This document shows positions 28,225 to 39,925 of a DNA stretch of 64,000 nt, in pieces. Positions within the stretch are counted from its first letter, which is position 1; each line of letters starts with the position of its first letter. The notes below the pieces were generated by a model that made no database searches, had not been told where the DNA came from, and worked only from the letters and a program-made list of their open reading frames with translations. Location: contig CM031879.1 in NCBI GenBank assembly GCA_018697195.1, forward strand, positions 44,303,193-44,367,192, written 5' to 3'. Origin of the DNA: Certhia americana. Lineage: Eukaryota > Chordata > Aves > Passeriformes > Certhiidae. The position numbers were made by a program, and so were the translations under genes.

Positions 28225-29113
28225 CCAATCCTGAAAATGTAGTTTAAAATAGCAGTCTAAAAAGCAGTGTGTTAAATTTCTGGGTTTTCTTCTTAAAACT
28301 TCCTTGCCCCACAGAAAAACATGAAAATGAATGTGCTAAACTTCAATTTCATTCCTCCTCTTTTCTTATAAATATCTACATTACTTTCACATGCTTTTTC
28401 TATACAAGCTACCTCAATGGAAGACCAAAACCCTAATGAATTGCAGTAATTGAAAAAATAAATAAGAAATTAATTCATTCAATAGTGGCACTTTTTTTTC
28501 CAGCAGAGTAACTGGTTCTCAATTTTGGCAGTTATTCTGCATCTGCGTTTTCTTGAGTTTACGAAATTGTTTAAATAATTCCACTCTGATACTGATAATA
28601 ACCACAATAGCATATGTTGCAACACACACAGCAGCAAAGTACAATAACATCTTTCATCATTATCACACTGAAGGACTAAGGAGTTTCTGGGAAGTGAAAT
28701 CTCCCTGATTTAATTTCTACAGTCTACAATGCACTTATTTAGCTTGCTGTTACTCATGATTAAATAACAAATCCCAAAACCCAAATACAATCTGTGATAA
28801 AATAGACATGTGAGAAATTGAAATTGGAAATGGCATAAACAGCATGTAGTTTCAAAATACTTTGCAGATTGTTGGGGTATTTTTAAAAAAAAGTATGATT
28901 TGAAAGTGTCATATATTCAGTTTGATGGCTGGCAATGATTCCTGGCATAATCTGTCATAAATTTCTTCATATGAAAATGGGCACTTTTTTTTTGTGTTTG
29001 TGTGTGTGTGCTTGTGTGTCAAAGTAAAGAAGCAAAGACAAACTGTAAGAGACCATGAGAAAACTAGCACCATGACAAAATACTCTGGAATGCTTTCCAG
29101 CTCTATCAGCGAT

Positions 29114-29157
29114 AGTATTTGTCAAGTTAATGTGCAGTATTTGTCAAGTTAATGTGC
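29114..29157. repeat. Perfect 22-bp tandem duplication
   Basis: The 22-bp unit that begins AGTATTTGTCAAG and ends TTAATGTGC occurs twice without a mismatch and without a spacer. Perfect identity suggests a recent event. Confidence 0.95.
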
Positions 29158-30875
29158 AAGAGGGGGATAAGATAAAAAGGAAGCTAGACCCAAAGAAAAC
29201 TAAGATAAAAAAAAAAATAACGTATGGAAATATTTGCTTGGTAACTATGCAACATCCAAAAGGAAATGTAATTCTATCAGGTTAATGTTACAATTATTAG
29301 ATTGCTACAGCTATAATTAGAGAGAGGAAATGAAGAAGATATTGTGAAGAACTCTAACCTTGTTGTCACATAATCATGCAAGACTGTGGTTTTAAAATAA
29401 TTCTCTATTTTCTGTTCTTTGTCAGTCTCCACTTCCAGAACAATGCACTTACCTGCTGGAAGCTAGTTCTGAGGAGGAAATCCCAAGTTCAATGTAAGTC
29501 TTAAATATTTACTTTAAAAAAGGCAGAGCTCCTTGCAGGAAACCTTTACAACTGGATCACACAAGGTATGGTACAGGCTGGCAGCATGCCAACATCGAGA
29601 GGGTACAACCCTTGAAACTTTGGACTTCCCTTGGACTTCCACTCCTAATTTCGCTTTATGCTATTGAAAATTCTACCAGATACATATGAGACAAAGACAA
29701 TGCCTCATTTTAAAGAGGCTTATAGTCTAGGTGAATGTATACTTACCTATAATATTGTCAGAGAAAGAGACACAAAACAGGTAATCTGTATGAAAAGCCA
29801 AAGAAAAAACACACAAAAGCACCAAATGCTCTCACCAGCAGCTGCATTCTATTCAACTGCAGCTGGCTAGGAATCCATCTTCAAAACCTGCCCAACTGCT
29901 CAGGGTTAAGAGTCCTGCTTTGTTTGAGAAAAAAAAACCCAAAACATTGGCTTTTAGAGTAATGGTTATATTCACCTCAGAAAACATTTTATTTTTATGG
30001 AAAATAAAAAACCCAAACAACTTTTTTTTATTTTTATTTTCCTTTAAATTAAATAAAAGCTCCTGTCTTTTGTTTTTATACCCTACTTCAGCCATGCCAT
30101 GGGGTATCATCATAGAGTTCTTCCTAAAAAAACTTTTCCCTAAGGAGACCAAAAGACTCTTTAATACTCTAAAAAACCCAAGAGGGCCAAATTTTATCAG
30201 AATAAAAACATTAACACTCACCTTTTTAAACAGAAGACCCTCCAAGTAACTAAATCAGAGAAATAAGACTTATATAGAAACCAGTCCCCTCCATAGCCAA
30301 TATCCCTGCAGGTGGATGCTTACACCTCCTTCACTCTGCATCTTCCTGAAGAGGAATAATCTTAAGAAAACCCTCTGCCTTTCCTAAGAGTCTTACAGAA
30401 CCTTTCTGAACTATCTGTAGCTCCATTGAGTCCTGCCCCAGCCGGGAAGCTCTCAAAAAAAGCTCCTCCCAAAACAACTCACTTTCTCCCATAGGAAGGA
30501 GCCCACCTGAGACTTTATGACCCAATTCCCCTTCTCTTTAAAGCAGCTGCAGTAGCAGGAAACTGACTGGTAACTGCCATTGTCACATGTGCTAAAATGA
30601 CAGATGAGCCGAAATGGAGGCTTATTTCAGTCTCCTAAATTTCTAAATTATTCAAGTTTAACTGAATCCCAGAGAAAGCTGAAATCAATAGATGGCTTTG
30701 TGTCTGTGTTCAGGGAAGATAACAAAAACAAGCACTGAAGTACTCCTATGATTGTGAGCTAGGTAAGGGTGCAGCTAAACTTTCAGTCTCAACAACAACA
30801 GTTAATTCATGAACGCAGTTAATGCTCTACTGCCTTTGCACAGGAGCCTACAGAAGAAGTTGAAAAATCTGCAGA

Positions 30876-30968
30876 AAAACAAAACAAAGTGAACCCATAA
30901 CAAAAAACAAATAAACAAAAAAAAAAAAAAAGAAAACCACACACACAAAAAAAACACAACCAAAACAA
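30876..30968 (+). repeat. A-rich simple repeat with ACAC interruptions
   Basis: A-rich tract with AACAA units, a 15-base A run and a short CACACA block. Low-complexity sequence only. Confidence 0.9.
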
Positions 30969-31145
30969 TGAGGGGGAATTGAGATCCTAATTATTTTCAT
31001 CCCATGCAGCTGTAATTAAATCCTCGACTGAAAACCTATTCCATTCTTCCAGTGAGGCTGGCCTCCTGCACTCAAGAGAATGGAAGATCTACTTGTCCAC
31101 AGAAAGAGCAGGAGAAAAAGAGAGAGTGAGAATGAGAATACATTA

Positions 31146-31214
31146 AAAACCCCAAAACCCCAAACCAACCTCTCCCCACCCAAAAAAACAAAAAAATAAA
31201 AAAAAAAAAAAAGC
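31146..31214 (+). repeat. A/C-rich simple repeat
   Basis: AAAACCCC-like units followed by an A-rich run of about 25 bases interrupted by one C and one T. Low complexity. Confidence 0.9.
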
Positions 31215-34200
31215 CAGGGCTAATGACACAAAAGCTATTTAAGCAGAGACGAATAGAAAGGAGTTCTGGTTCTGTAGCTGCTTATGCATTTTCCATGTGT
31301 GAATAATTTGGTAACAGGTACAAACAACATTAGGTTCCTAAGCAGCCTCAGCAGAAGAGAGGAAACAGTTTTCCAATGCATCTGCCTCCATACTGCCTAT
31401 GCAGCAGTGTTTACTGGGGCTCAAGCCATTTCTGATGTGTTTATCTCCTTTGTTTCAAATAACGAGAATTCTGCTTCCAGAAATAGTAAAAGAGCAAGAT
31501 TCTAATAGAGAGCATGGTGGGCTGTGGAGAAAGAGTTGAAAGACGGTACAGCTCGCACCTGCGTCACGTTCACATGTGCTAAAACTAAAACACAGCTGGT
31601 TGGTTTAATTTTAGACCTACTAGCCTTGGCAACATCCCTTTTATCTCCAATGCCTAATTATAAAAGCCCTAAGCGCCAGTACTGTTAATTGCTTCAGCAC
31701 TGAATGCTGTTTTTTCACTGCACCCATGAAATGCATCCAGTAGCCTGGCCTTGCTTGGTACAGCTTTCTAATTCTCCCCTCTTCCAGTACATTGCGCATA
31801 TACAGCTATTTCTTCCTTGCTATGTTAAGAATCTAAACCCTAGTAAGTATTTCTAAGCAAGTTCAATGCTGCTTAGACCTGATGAAGATACAGAAAATGA
31901 TGTGACATATACAAAAGACATAGAAGTAAAATCTGACCTGTCATTTTCTATTAATTCCAACTATAATTAACAGGCAGTAAAAATACATTTAGGCATCGTA
32001 TAGCTTACTCAGCCTTTTTCATTTTGCTCTTTAAAGTGACCTTTTAATTTATTTTCCTTCTATCAGATAATGTGCCAACATCTCAAAAAAGATGGCAGAC
32101 TTTGCAAATCCCCCAAAAATATTTTTTGCAGAAACTTCCATTGCTCTTTTCTCAGGATAGTAAGACAAGATGGAAAATAAGGATCACAAGAATGCTAGGA
32201 TGACTTCTAAAACCTCACAGACAAAAGGCCTTGTTTCTTTAAACCTACAATCTGTAAAAAGTAGTTTTCTAAATATTCTTTAAAAGAGAGAGAACAATTT
32301 CTATCCACAATTCTTAAATTCTGGGAGGGCATTTATTCACAGGTGACTACCAGCCCTTTTAGGTTTAGCATCAGCACATGGGATTTAGTGTTACTACGTT
32401 TATTAACTGCTTCTAAATAAAGAAATTACTTTTATGTCCTTCAAAGAAGTTTCTTATAAATATCCCCAAAGCCAACTCACTTTCTTTCTAAAGATTTCTT
32501 CCAACTCTGTCAACCCTCTGCATAACAGGCCCACCAGTAATACCACATTATTTCTTCCTCCATTTCTGCCAGCCTGTTCATATGCATCTTTCAGCCTCTG
32601 TTTTATACTTTGAAAGCTAATGTTTTGTGTCAGGGACAAATACTATGCTATGTTAATACTATAAACTGTAAAGTGACACTCAAAACAGTGCAAGGCAGAA
32701 CCAGTAAAAATTAATGAGAATGCCCAGTGATAAAATCTTAGTCTATCCTGGCAACAAGGTGAAAGAACAAACTAATGCCACTATGCCTGCATAAAGAACA
32801 AAATTAGCAAGAAACTTAAAATCTGGCCAATAATTATCTGACATCATTAATTTAATTTCTATTTCCTGTAAGTCTACATGAAAGAGCCATGTAAGCTGCT
32901 ATAGACAACCATTTGAAAACAGCAGCCTTAACAGGAATGTATTTGGATGCCACTAAATCTCTCTTAGTAATTGTCGTTTCTTTGCATGGAATTCATTATG
33001 CACTGAAGTCAACTCAATTATAGTACATTCAGGATTCAAAAAATTCCAGTGCTTCACTGATTTTTCAGCTACAATAGGATTAATATCCACACTTTAGTGA
33101 AGAGTATACTCAGCTGTCTTTTCAGAGGAGGGTAGGTCAACTGTATCATCAGTAGTGCTAGTACTGATTCCTGCCACTCCTGATTTTTTCAACTTCAGCT
33201 CACAGTTCAAACTTTGATGTGTAAAGATTCAGTGAACATTTTGCTGATGAAAAAGATCTGTGTAAGTTCCCTAAGTGAGTTCTGAAGGAGCTCCTCAGGT
33301 TGCCTTAAGAGTCAGAATGGCATCTTTGTAACCATTTTATAGGCAGAGAGCAAAAATAAACAGCTGCTCATTACAAGACAGTTTCATCACACTAAGAGCT
33401 GAAACTACTAAGCAGTCATTTTTTTACTTCAAGCCACACTTCAGAAAAAGACTGCATGTCAAAGCAACAAAAAGGATTGAAATTAATGTATTTCTTTTTC
33501 TCTGTCTGTGTGGTAAAAACTGAGGGCAGGTACTGATCCATCAACATGAGAAACCCATGAGACAGAGTTAGGTGCTTTAGTAATAGTAGTGCAATCCATA
33601 GCGCAAGGGTGCTTTGAAAAAAATTGTATCGGTCGGGCTGACAGTGCAAAGTTATCACACTAAGGAGAAAATGGAACCACAAAGAGATAGAAAAATTAGA
33701 ATTAGTTTAATTGGTGATGGGGCTTCATGGTGAATCTGAGATTAATACCTGAAGGATGATTGATTTGGATGTCTAAGAAAGTGAGAGCTCTGACTGACCC
33801 TTTTCCTGCCGCTGTAGAAGTTCCAGTATGACATTAACCCTCCTTTCGTCTACATGGTAGTATGTTCATGCTGCAGCTCTGTGAGGACTTAAAGGTTGAA
33901 GCTAGAGTGTGACTCAAATTAGAAACTCCCTTCTGCTGACAGGGGAAGCCCTGTGTCCCCCACACAACTCTTCCTCCCCACTTTTCAATGCACATTTATG
34001 TCAGTTACCTGGGACAGAGGTAACTCTGAGACCTGAATCACACAGAGAGTAAATGAATTAAAACCACAGAAAGCATATTTATAGATATTTAATATTATTT
34101 CTCATTATTTTATATATATAATAAGTATGTATTTTGTATTCTACCAGTTCATGAACTGAATCGAGTCATTTTGAAGTCTCATGTAAATGGAGAATATGTA

Positions 34201-35339
34201 AGAGAACTGTGTAGGTGGAAGTAGGGGAGGAGGAAGGGGGGAAGTGAGGGAAAAGGCAAAAGAAAATAGGAAGAAGGGAGAGAGGGAGATCTTAAGGCAA
34301 GCTGTTAACGGGTTCAGCTCTAACATGAATCTGGTCCTTACAGGAATGCCTCTCCTACAGCCTGCAAAAATTTCATTATACTTATAGGAGCTTTGTATCT
34401 TCAGTCCATCATCTTACTGGAAAACTTTACAGAAGCTGGTCAACTAATTTGGAAGTAATTCAGAAAAGAAATTACACAGTATAGCCACATGACATCATTT
34501 ACTCTAGGAAATGTTCTTATAAAGTACAGTTTTGAGGGAGCCTGTAGCATGAACTAGCTCATGAGTAGAACCAACACCGAACTGATTAAAATGGCTAATT
34601 TAATGGTGGGAATAATCAATACATATGAAGATGCAGCACTGATATGTACAGGGACCTCCTCTGTCAAATGCACTTAATGAAAGACTAATCTGAAAATGGG
34701 AAAAAATTCCATAGAAAAGAAGAAATTATGTTTAACATTGAGTTATGTTCTAACTCATGTTTCATCACTTTACTGCCATCTTCCAGAGTAAAATATTGAA
34801 GTAAACAATGAACTTTCATCAACCTGACACCACAAAATTAAGATGGGGAATGAGAAGAAATGCATGTACAAAAAATGGTATTATTTCTCCTATAACAACA
34901 AGAAATACTGCCTGTTTGGTTGGTTGTTTGTTGTTTTTTTAATTTAAGGAAAATGAAAAAAATATAATGAACTGGTTTGAAAAATTGTTATCATCTTTGA
35001 GTCATTTAGTTGCTATTTATGAACAAATCAAGCATTTCAATTGTAGGTTATCATTACAATTTAATGGAACTGCTATTGAAATATTACAGTATGTTATGGT
35101 GTAATGAAGAATGTAAAAAGACTAAGTGACACACCATGCAAATGTCAGTGGTGCGCAAAAAAACAGAAGGGTTTACTCTAAAATTCAGATACTGGAAAAG
35201 TTATTTTTGTTCAACTAGGCTTTTTAAATCAACAGACTGCTCCTTTGTGTGAAAATGAAACATTTGAAGAGTAGAAATTACCATATACAATAATATTTCT
35301 CTATTGTCTCCCACAAATGTATAATTGAATATGGCTTAC

Positions 35340-35441
35340 CTTGAAGTAGAGCTGCAATTTGGAGAGACTGCTGGGATGGATGCTCTTTAAGTATATCCAA
35401 AACTGTTCTACCCAAACTGTCCTTTATGTTGGTATCAATTC
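35340..35441 (-). CDS. ANKS1B: ANKS1B exon, end of the ankyrin array
   Basis: A 102-bp exon with acceptor CTTTTTCAG and donor CAAG|GTAAGC. It reads (G)IDTNIKDSLGRTVLDILKE and then HPSQQSLQIAALLQ. The IKD..GRTVLDI segment is the terminal ankyrin-like capping unit, and the PSQQSLQIAALL helix begins the linker; this stretch separates ANKS1B from ANKS1A, where I remember IKDNRGLTALDTV. Both ends are phase 1, so skipping would be frame-preserving. No unusual change is seen. Confidence 0.95.
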
Positions 35442-37569
35442 CTGAAAAAGAAATGGATCTGTGGTGGAATATTTAACCCTAAATGCTTGAGATTATAAAT
35501 AAATTACATCAGATTGAACTATCTCACAAACTGAAAGCAAGTTGTTTTATGACTGTGTTACAAGATACATTTCTGTTTAAAACTTGAGTGACCTAAAGTT
35601 CACACGCTGACACAGATGGGTTTTATGTTTCTGTACATCATGGGGATATAAAGTAACCAAATTCAGGATTATTCTAAAAGATTGTTCCTAAGGAATAGCC
35701 ATCCTGAAAAGGATATTTTGTAAAATTAAGAAATTCTCTGAATGTTTTTCCTACATTTCTCTCCAAACTGCTTTAATTCATTGGGAACTTTCTAGTCCAT
35801 AGTATCAGTATGTGTTTTGGGAGTAAGAATGAAAATTTTTTTATCCTTATTTTAATAAAGTCATAGTTCATGGCAGCATTTTCAAAATCCATGCCATGAA
35901 TAGACTGAAATATCCATGTGTAGTATACAGGCACTATGAATATCCAAAGGATTTCCTCACAGATTGTCCAAACTGCTTACAAAGTAATGGTCTAGCTTAA
36001 ACTGTGAATTCAGTTTGCAGCTTGCCCTGAATCAGAACCTGTTGTACATGGTACTGCATGACTTTCTACCTTTGCCTTGCAGGAACTTCCTTGGAAATTT
36101 TGCCTTATGGTAGAATGCTTAAGTTGTTTTTCAGTTTAGATGTGCTTTCATAAAAAGTAAAGGTATGAAATGTCCTAGCAAACAAAGTGAAATTTTTCTC
36201 AGGACACTGAACAGAAAAAATCAGAGGAAGCAGGACTTCTGAAAGCATTCATCAGAAAAGGTGAATTACAGTAATCTCCTAACCCAGTGGACAGTTTCCT
36301 AATTTGTTTTGTGGGAAATATAAAATTTTCTCACTGCAGACAAACCCAAAATATTACTGGGCTATTTAGCAGTGGCAGTTGACTTTCAGAGGCCAGACAC
36401 ACCAGCCCATATCTTTCCTTTGCAGTAGCTACTTATAACATCTTCTGACTCTTTTTGAAGCAGAACTAGAAAAAAGGGGATTTTTTAAGTACAAAAGGCA
36501 GAAGGTGGGAAGTGTTGCAGAAGTTCAGAGCACTTGGAGCTGAAGGAGTTCACAGTGAAGATTCTACTCCACTATCTTGACAATTGTAAGCTGGTAGAGG
36601 CTGTAACATGTATTAATCCGGAAAAGGAGGGCTTTTTCTGTGGTCTAAAGGGCTTCCTATGTTTGTGTGATGTTCTCCAGTCCTTCCTTCTTCAGGAAAT
36701 AAAAAGGCCCTGACTTTTTGAGGGCAGGTGAAGACCCTTTCAGCCTCCTTTTTTTTAATCCAAACAGACAAATAACTTAGAAGGACGTCTTTTTTTTTCT
36801 GAAAACAGGTCTGAGATTGGAGATACACTAGCTGAGATTCAGATGAGGAGCTGTGATTAGGATATACCCTCTTTTGCAATATATAAACCACAAGAACTGA
36901 TAATAAAGACCAATGAGATCCCTCAGTGTAATGGAAGTTCATGGATCTGCAAGAAATTATTTTTATTCTCATTAGTCTTATTACTTATCTGAGAAGACAG
37001 TTGTATAGATGAGTAATTTATCTACAACAATTTTGAGACTTATTATGCAGTAATGGGTTGTTTGGACCTTATGTCCCTGCTCTTCTTTTCTTTCAGGACA
37101 AATGCAATACTCAGAGACACAGTGCCATCCCCTTTCTTCACAGGCACTCAGTTTATCCAGGAAATGAAGAAGCAAGCAGAATGGTGTGTTTGCTAGGAAT
37201 AGCTAACTGAAGGACATAAATGTGAACATGAATCTTCTGGTCTCTACATCAAAGAATATTCTTGGCTGCCTTTCAGAGTGAATAACAAAATTTTACGTAG
37301 CCATTTTGTTCTCATAATACGTTAATTCTCAGAATACAGTGGCATACACTGAGTCATATGGAATTTCTGAGCTGAACATCACCTTTGTTCTCTGTGTATA
37401 GCAATTTCTTATTCTAAACGAACACTGTTTTAATGAGAAGTACATAAGATTAGATTTGCAAAGGCTGATAAAGATAAAAGTAATTTGTATAACCAAAACT
37501 TAAGGAGGATAACACCAGATTAGGAAAACTAAGAGTATTTGTTCAGTGTCTCCTGTAAATCAGATTTAC
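35442..37569 (-). other. ANKS1B intron of about 2.1 kb
   Basis: Short intron between the repeat-7 exon and the array-capping exon. I see no repeat, RNA or extra exon; the 119-codon minus-strand frame at 36613-36972 looks like chance. Confidence 0.6.
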
Positions 37570-37645
37570 CTGTTTCAAGCAAAATGCGTACTACCTCCAC
37601 CTTTCCAAATAGGGCCGCTTCATGTAGGGCACTCCCTTTTTCTGT
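37570..37645 (-). CDS. ANKS1B: ANKS1B exon, ankyrin repeat 7
   Basis: A 76-bp exon with acceptor TTTTCTAG and donor ACAG|GTAAAT. It reads TEKGSALHEAALFGKVEVV then RILLET and shares the first base of a glycine codon with the exon at 35441 (phase 0 in, phase 1 out). SALHEAALFGK is the first helix and VEVVRILLETG the second helix of the last ankyrin repeat. It corresponds to about residues 224-249 of the mammalian protein by memory. The reading frame is intact. Confidence 0.95.
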
Positions 37646-39317
37646 CTAGAAAAGAAATATTGTGACATTTAAAATAGAAATTAATCTTTCTGTAAAGAAT
37701 ACACTAGGAAAACAGTATTTCTTTTTTCCCCTCTGTTTTACCTACACATAAAAAATACTGAATGGGCAAGAATAAATACAAGAATACAATATTTTTTTAT
37801 TATTATTCAGGACAAAACCAAAAATGTTGTCAGTTGTACCATAAAGTTAATAACTACACAAGAAAATACAGTTGGAATATAATATAGCTCCCTGTTAGCA
37901 AGCCTGCATTTGTGTAAAATTTCTAGACTCCTATTACAGGCAGTGAAAATTTAGTCAACACCATCAATCGAACACTGCTGTTCAGCAGAGTCAGACAGTT
38001 TACATGTGGACACCTACAATCAGATGTTTTAATGTGAAACTGGATCACACCCTAGAAGGTCAATTTAGTTATATGGAAAGACATGCCCTAGGATATCCTG
38101 GTGTCCAGCTGCTAGTCCAGTTATGCTAACATTTGATCAGCCTCACATCTGCCCCACACAGATGCCTTAGATACCCTAAGGCACTCCCAACAGCTTTAGA
38201 TGCCTATGCTTATGTCATTTAAATTCTACCTTAGATGCCTATGAACTTGATTTTGCAGATTTTTTTGACACAAAATTCTTTTTGAGCAGACTTTGGCTCA
38301 AATAAAATTTACTGAAAAAAACACTATCTCTCTTAACAAGCTACTTTTCTTATGCTCTTTCTGCATACTGAACAGAATAAATTTCCATCCAATAGCATTA
38401 GCTACAGCACTACTAGATCTCACTGAGTATCTGACTTACCTCCTTTTTTTTGATAGTAAATTAGATTTTGAAATTTATTTGTGGCAAATTTTAAAAGTTT
38501 TACTGCTTGAATTTGTTTTTTTCTAAACTTTATCCAAGCCACTCTTACTATACAAGACCTTAAAGACACAAACATACAAAACCCAACTCTGAAATAAAAT
38601 AGTAATTCATTATTAATTATTTGTGTCAGAATGCATCAGAGTTACTGCAATGCAATGACAGGATATTTAGAAGTAATCAGAAATCCTGAGGTAGGATGTG
38701 AGCACACTGTTGGTGTACATATATCCTACCAATGCTTAGTACCTGGAGGTATAAAGCAGAGCATGCCCAATGACATCTACATCCTGCATACCACTTACAC
38801 TAACAGTATAACAGAGAGGAGAAGGAAGTCAGTAAGAGAATAAACATACGAAAGACATATCTCAAAACAACTTCAAATATTTCCATTTTCAGAAGCAATC
38901 CAGTTGAACATTCCCGGGTTTATTTGGAACAAGAAGACTAAATATTCAGATTTATTTAGAGATGGTTTCAGAATCCTTTGTTCAAACAACATCTTCAGGA
39001 TATTTCCAGTTAGTGCAATTGACTTCAATTTGACTGCAATGAGATAACTCTGCAATGACAGTGCAACCACAAAGGCACACAAAAAATTAATGTGCAGCTC
39101 AGAAATTTCTGGGAATGAGAGAAGTTCCCAGAAAAGTCACTGACAGTCATAGTTCTGATTACTGAAAGAGGCTTGACATCAGCAATCTTGAAAAAAGCCC
39201 AATATCCTCTTGGTGTCATATGGCATTTCCTTTGGATTGAACACTTACTGGCATGACTATTGGGTAGACCCGGTACTGTTAAGATAGAGTTCTTAACTAG
39301 ATGAAGACAGAGTTACT

Positions 39318-39766
39318 AGAGAGAGACACTAAAATTGTTAAGAGACTGGAGCATCTCTCCTATGAGGAAAGGCAGAGAGATCTGGGACAGTTTAGCCTAG
39401 ACAATTGAAGGCTTACCAGCTTACTCATCAATGTGTACATATCTGAAAATATAAAGAAGTCTCATCCAGGCTTGGTCATGTCCAGTGACAGAAGAGAGAT
39501 TGGGGAGAAACTGAAATGCAGGAGGTTCTGTTTGAACATAAGAATTTTATTTTTTTTCTTTTTGCATTGCAGGCAACTGAGTTCCGGTACTGGTACAGGT
39601 TGTCCAGGAAAAGTTGTAGGGTCGCAGTCCTTGGAGATATTCAAAAGTTGTTTGGACATGATCCTGGGAAACTTATTATTTGAGATTCTTCTTGAAAAGG
39701 GAGAGTTGGACCTGATGGCCTCCAGAATTCCCTTCCAACATCAACCATGCTCTGATTCTGTCAGGG
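39318..39766 (+). mobile_element. CR1 LINE 3' end fragment
   Basis: Contains the CR1 blocks 'GACTGGAGCATCTCTCCTAT', 'GAGGAAAGGCAGAGAGATCT', 'GGGACAGTTTAGCCT', and ends with 'GACCTGATGGCCTCCAGAAT', 'TCCCTTCCAACATCAACC' and ATTCTGT. The middle (39540-39560) carries a T-rich patch that is not typical. It is a degenerate, 5'-truncated copy, again in plus orientation. The 114-codon frame at 39433-39777 overlies it and is not a gene. Confidence 0.88.
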
Positions 39767-39879
39767 ATAAGAATTAGTGCTGTATACATCAACAATGAAA
39801 TCCACAGAGGTTCAGTTGTCAGAGGAAGCCAGAGCACTAAATTTTCTTTCTATGAAATTGAACTGCAGAGATAGATGAC

Positions 39880-39925
39880 AACCAGTTGCACCTTGACTAG
39901 AAAACCAGTTGCACCTTCACTAAAA
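39880..39925. repeat. Near-perfect 23-bp tandem duplication
   Basis: Two adjacent copies of a 23-bp unit starting AACCAGTTGCACCTT. They differ at two positions (G/C at unit base 16 and G/A near the end), so the duplication is older than the one at 29114-29157. It lies about 110 bp after the CR1 end. Confidence 0.85.

Larger units (their letters stand above)
27760..35339 (-). other. ANKS1B intron of about 7.6 kb
   Basis: Contains a 23-base A run (28202-28224), a short TG microsatellite near 28996-29020, a perfect 22-bp tandem duplication at 29114-29157 and A/C-rich repeats at 30876-30968 and 31146-31214. A purine-rich patch lies near 34210-34290. Open frames near 29853-30245 and 30331-30525 have no recognised homology. 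Confidence 0.6.

Noticed and set aside
29853..30245. 130-codon minus-strand frame and a 109-codon plus-strand frame over the same bases
   Set aside because: Mutually antisense frames made of Phe/Lys-rich low-complexity sequence; no homology recognised.
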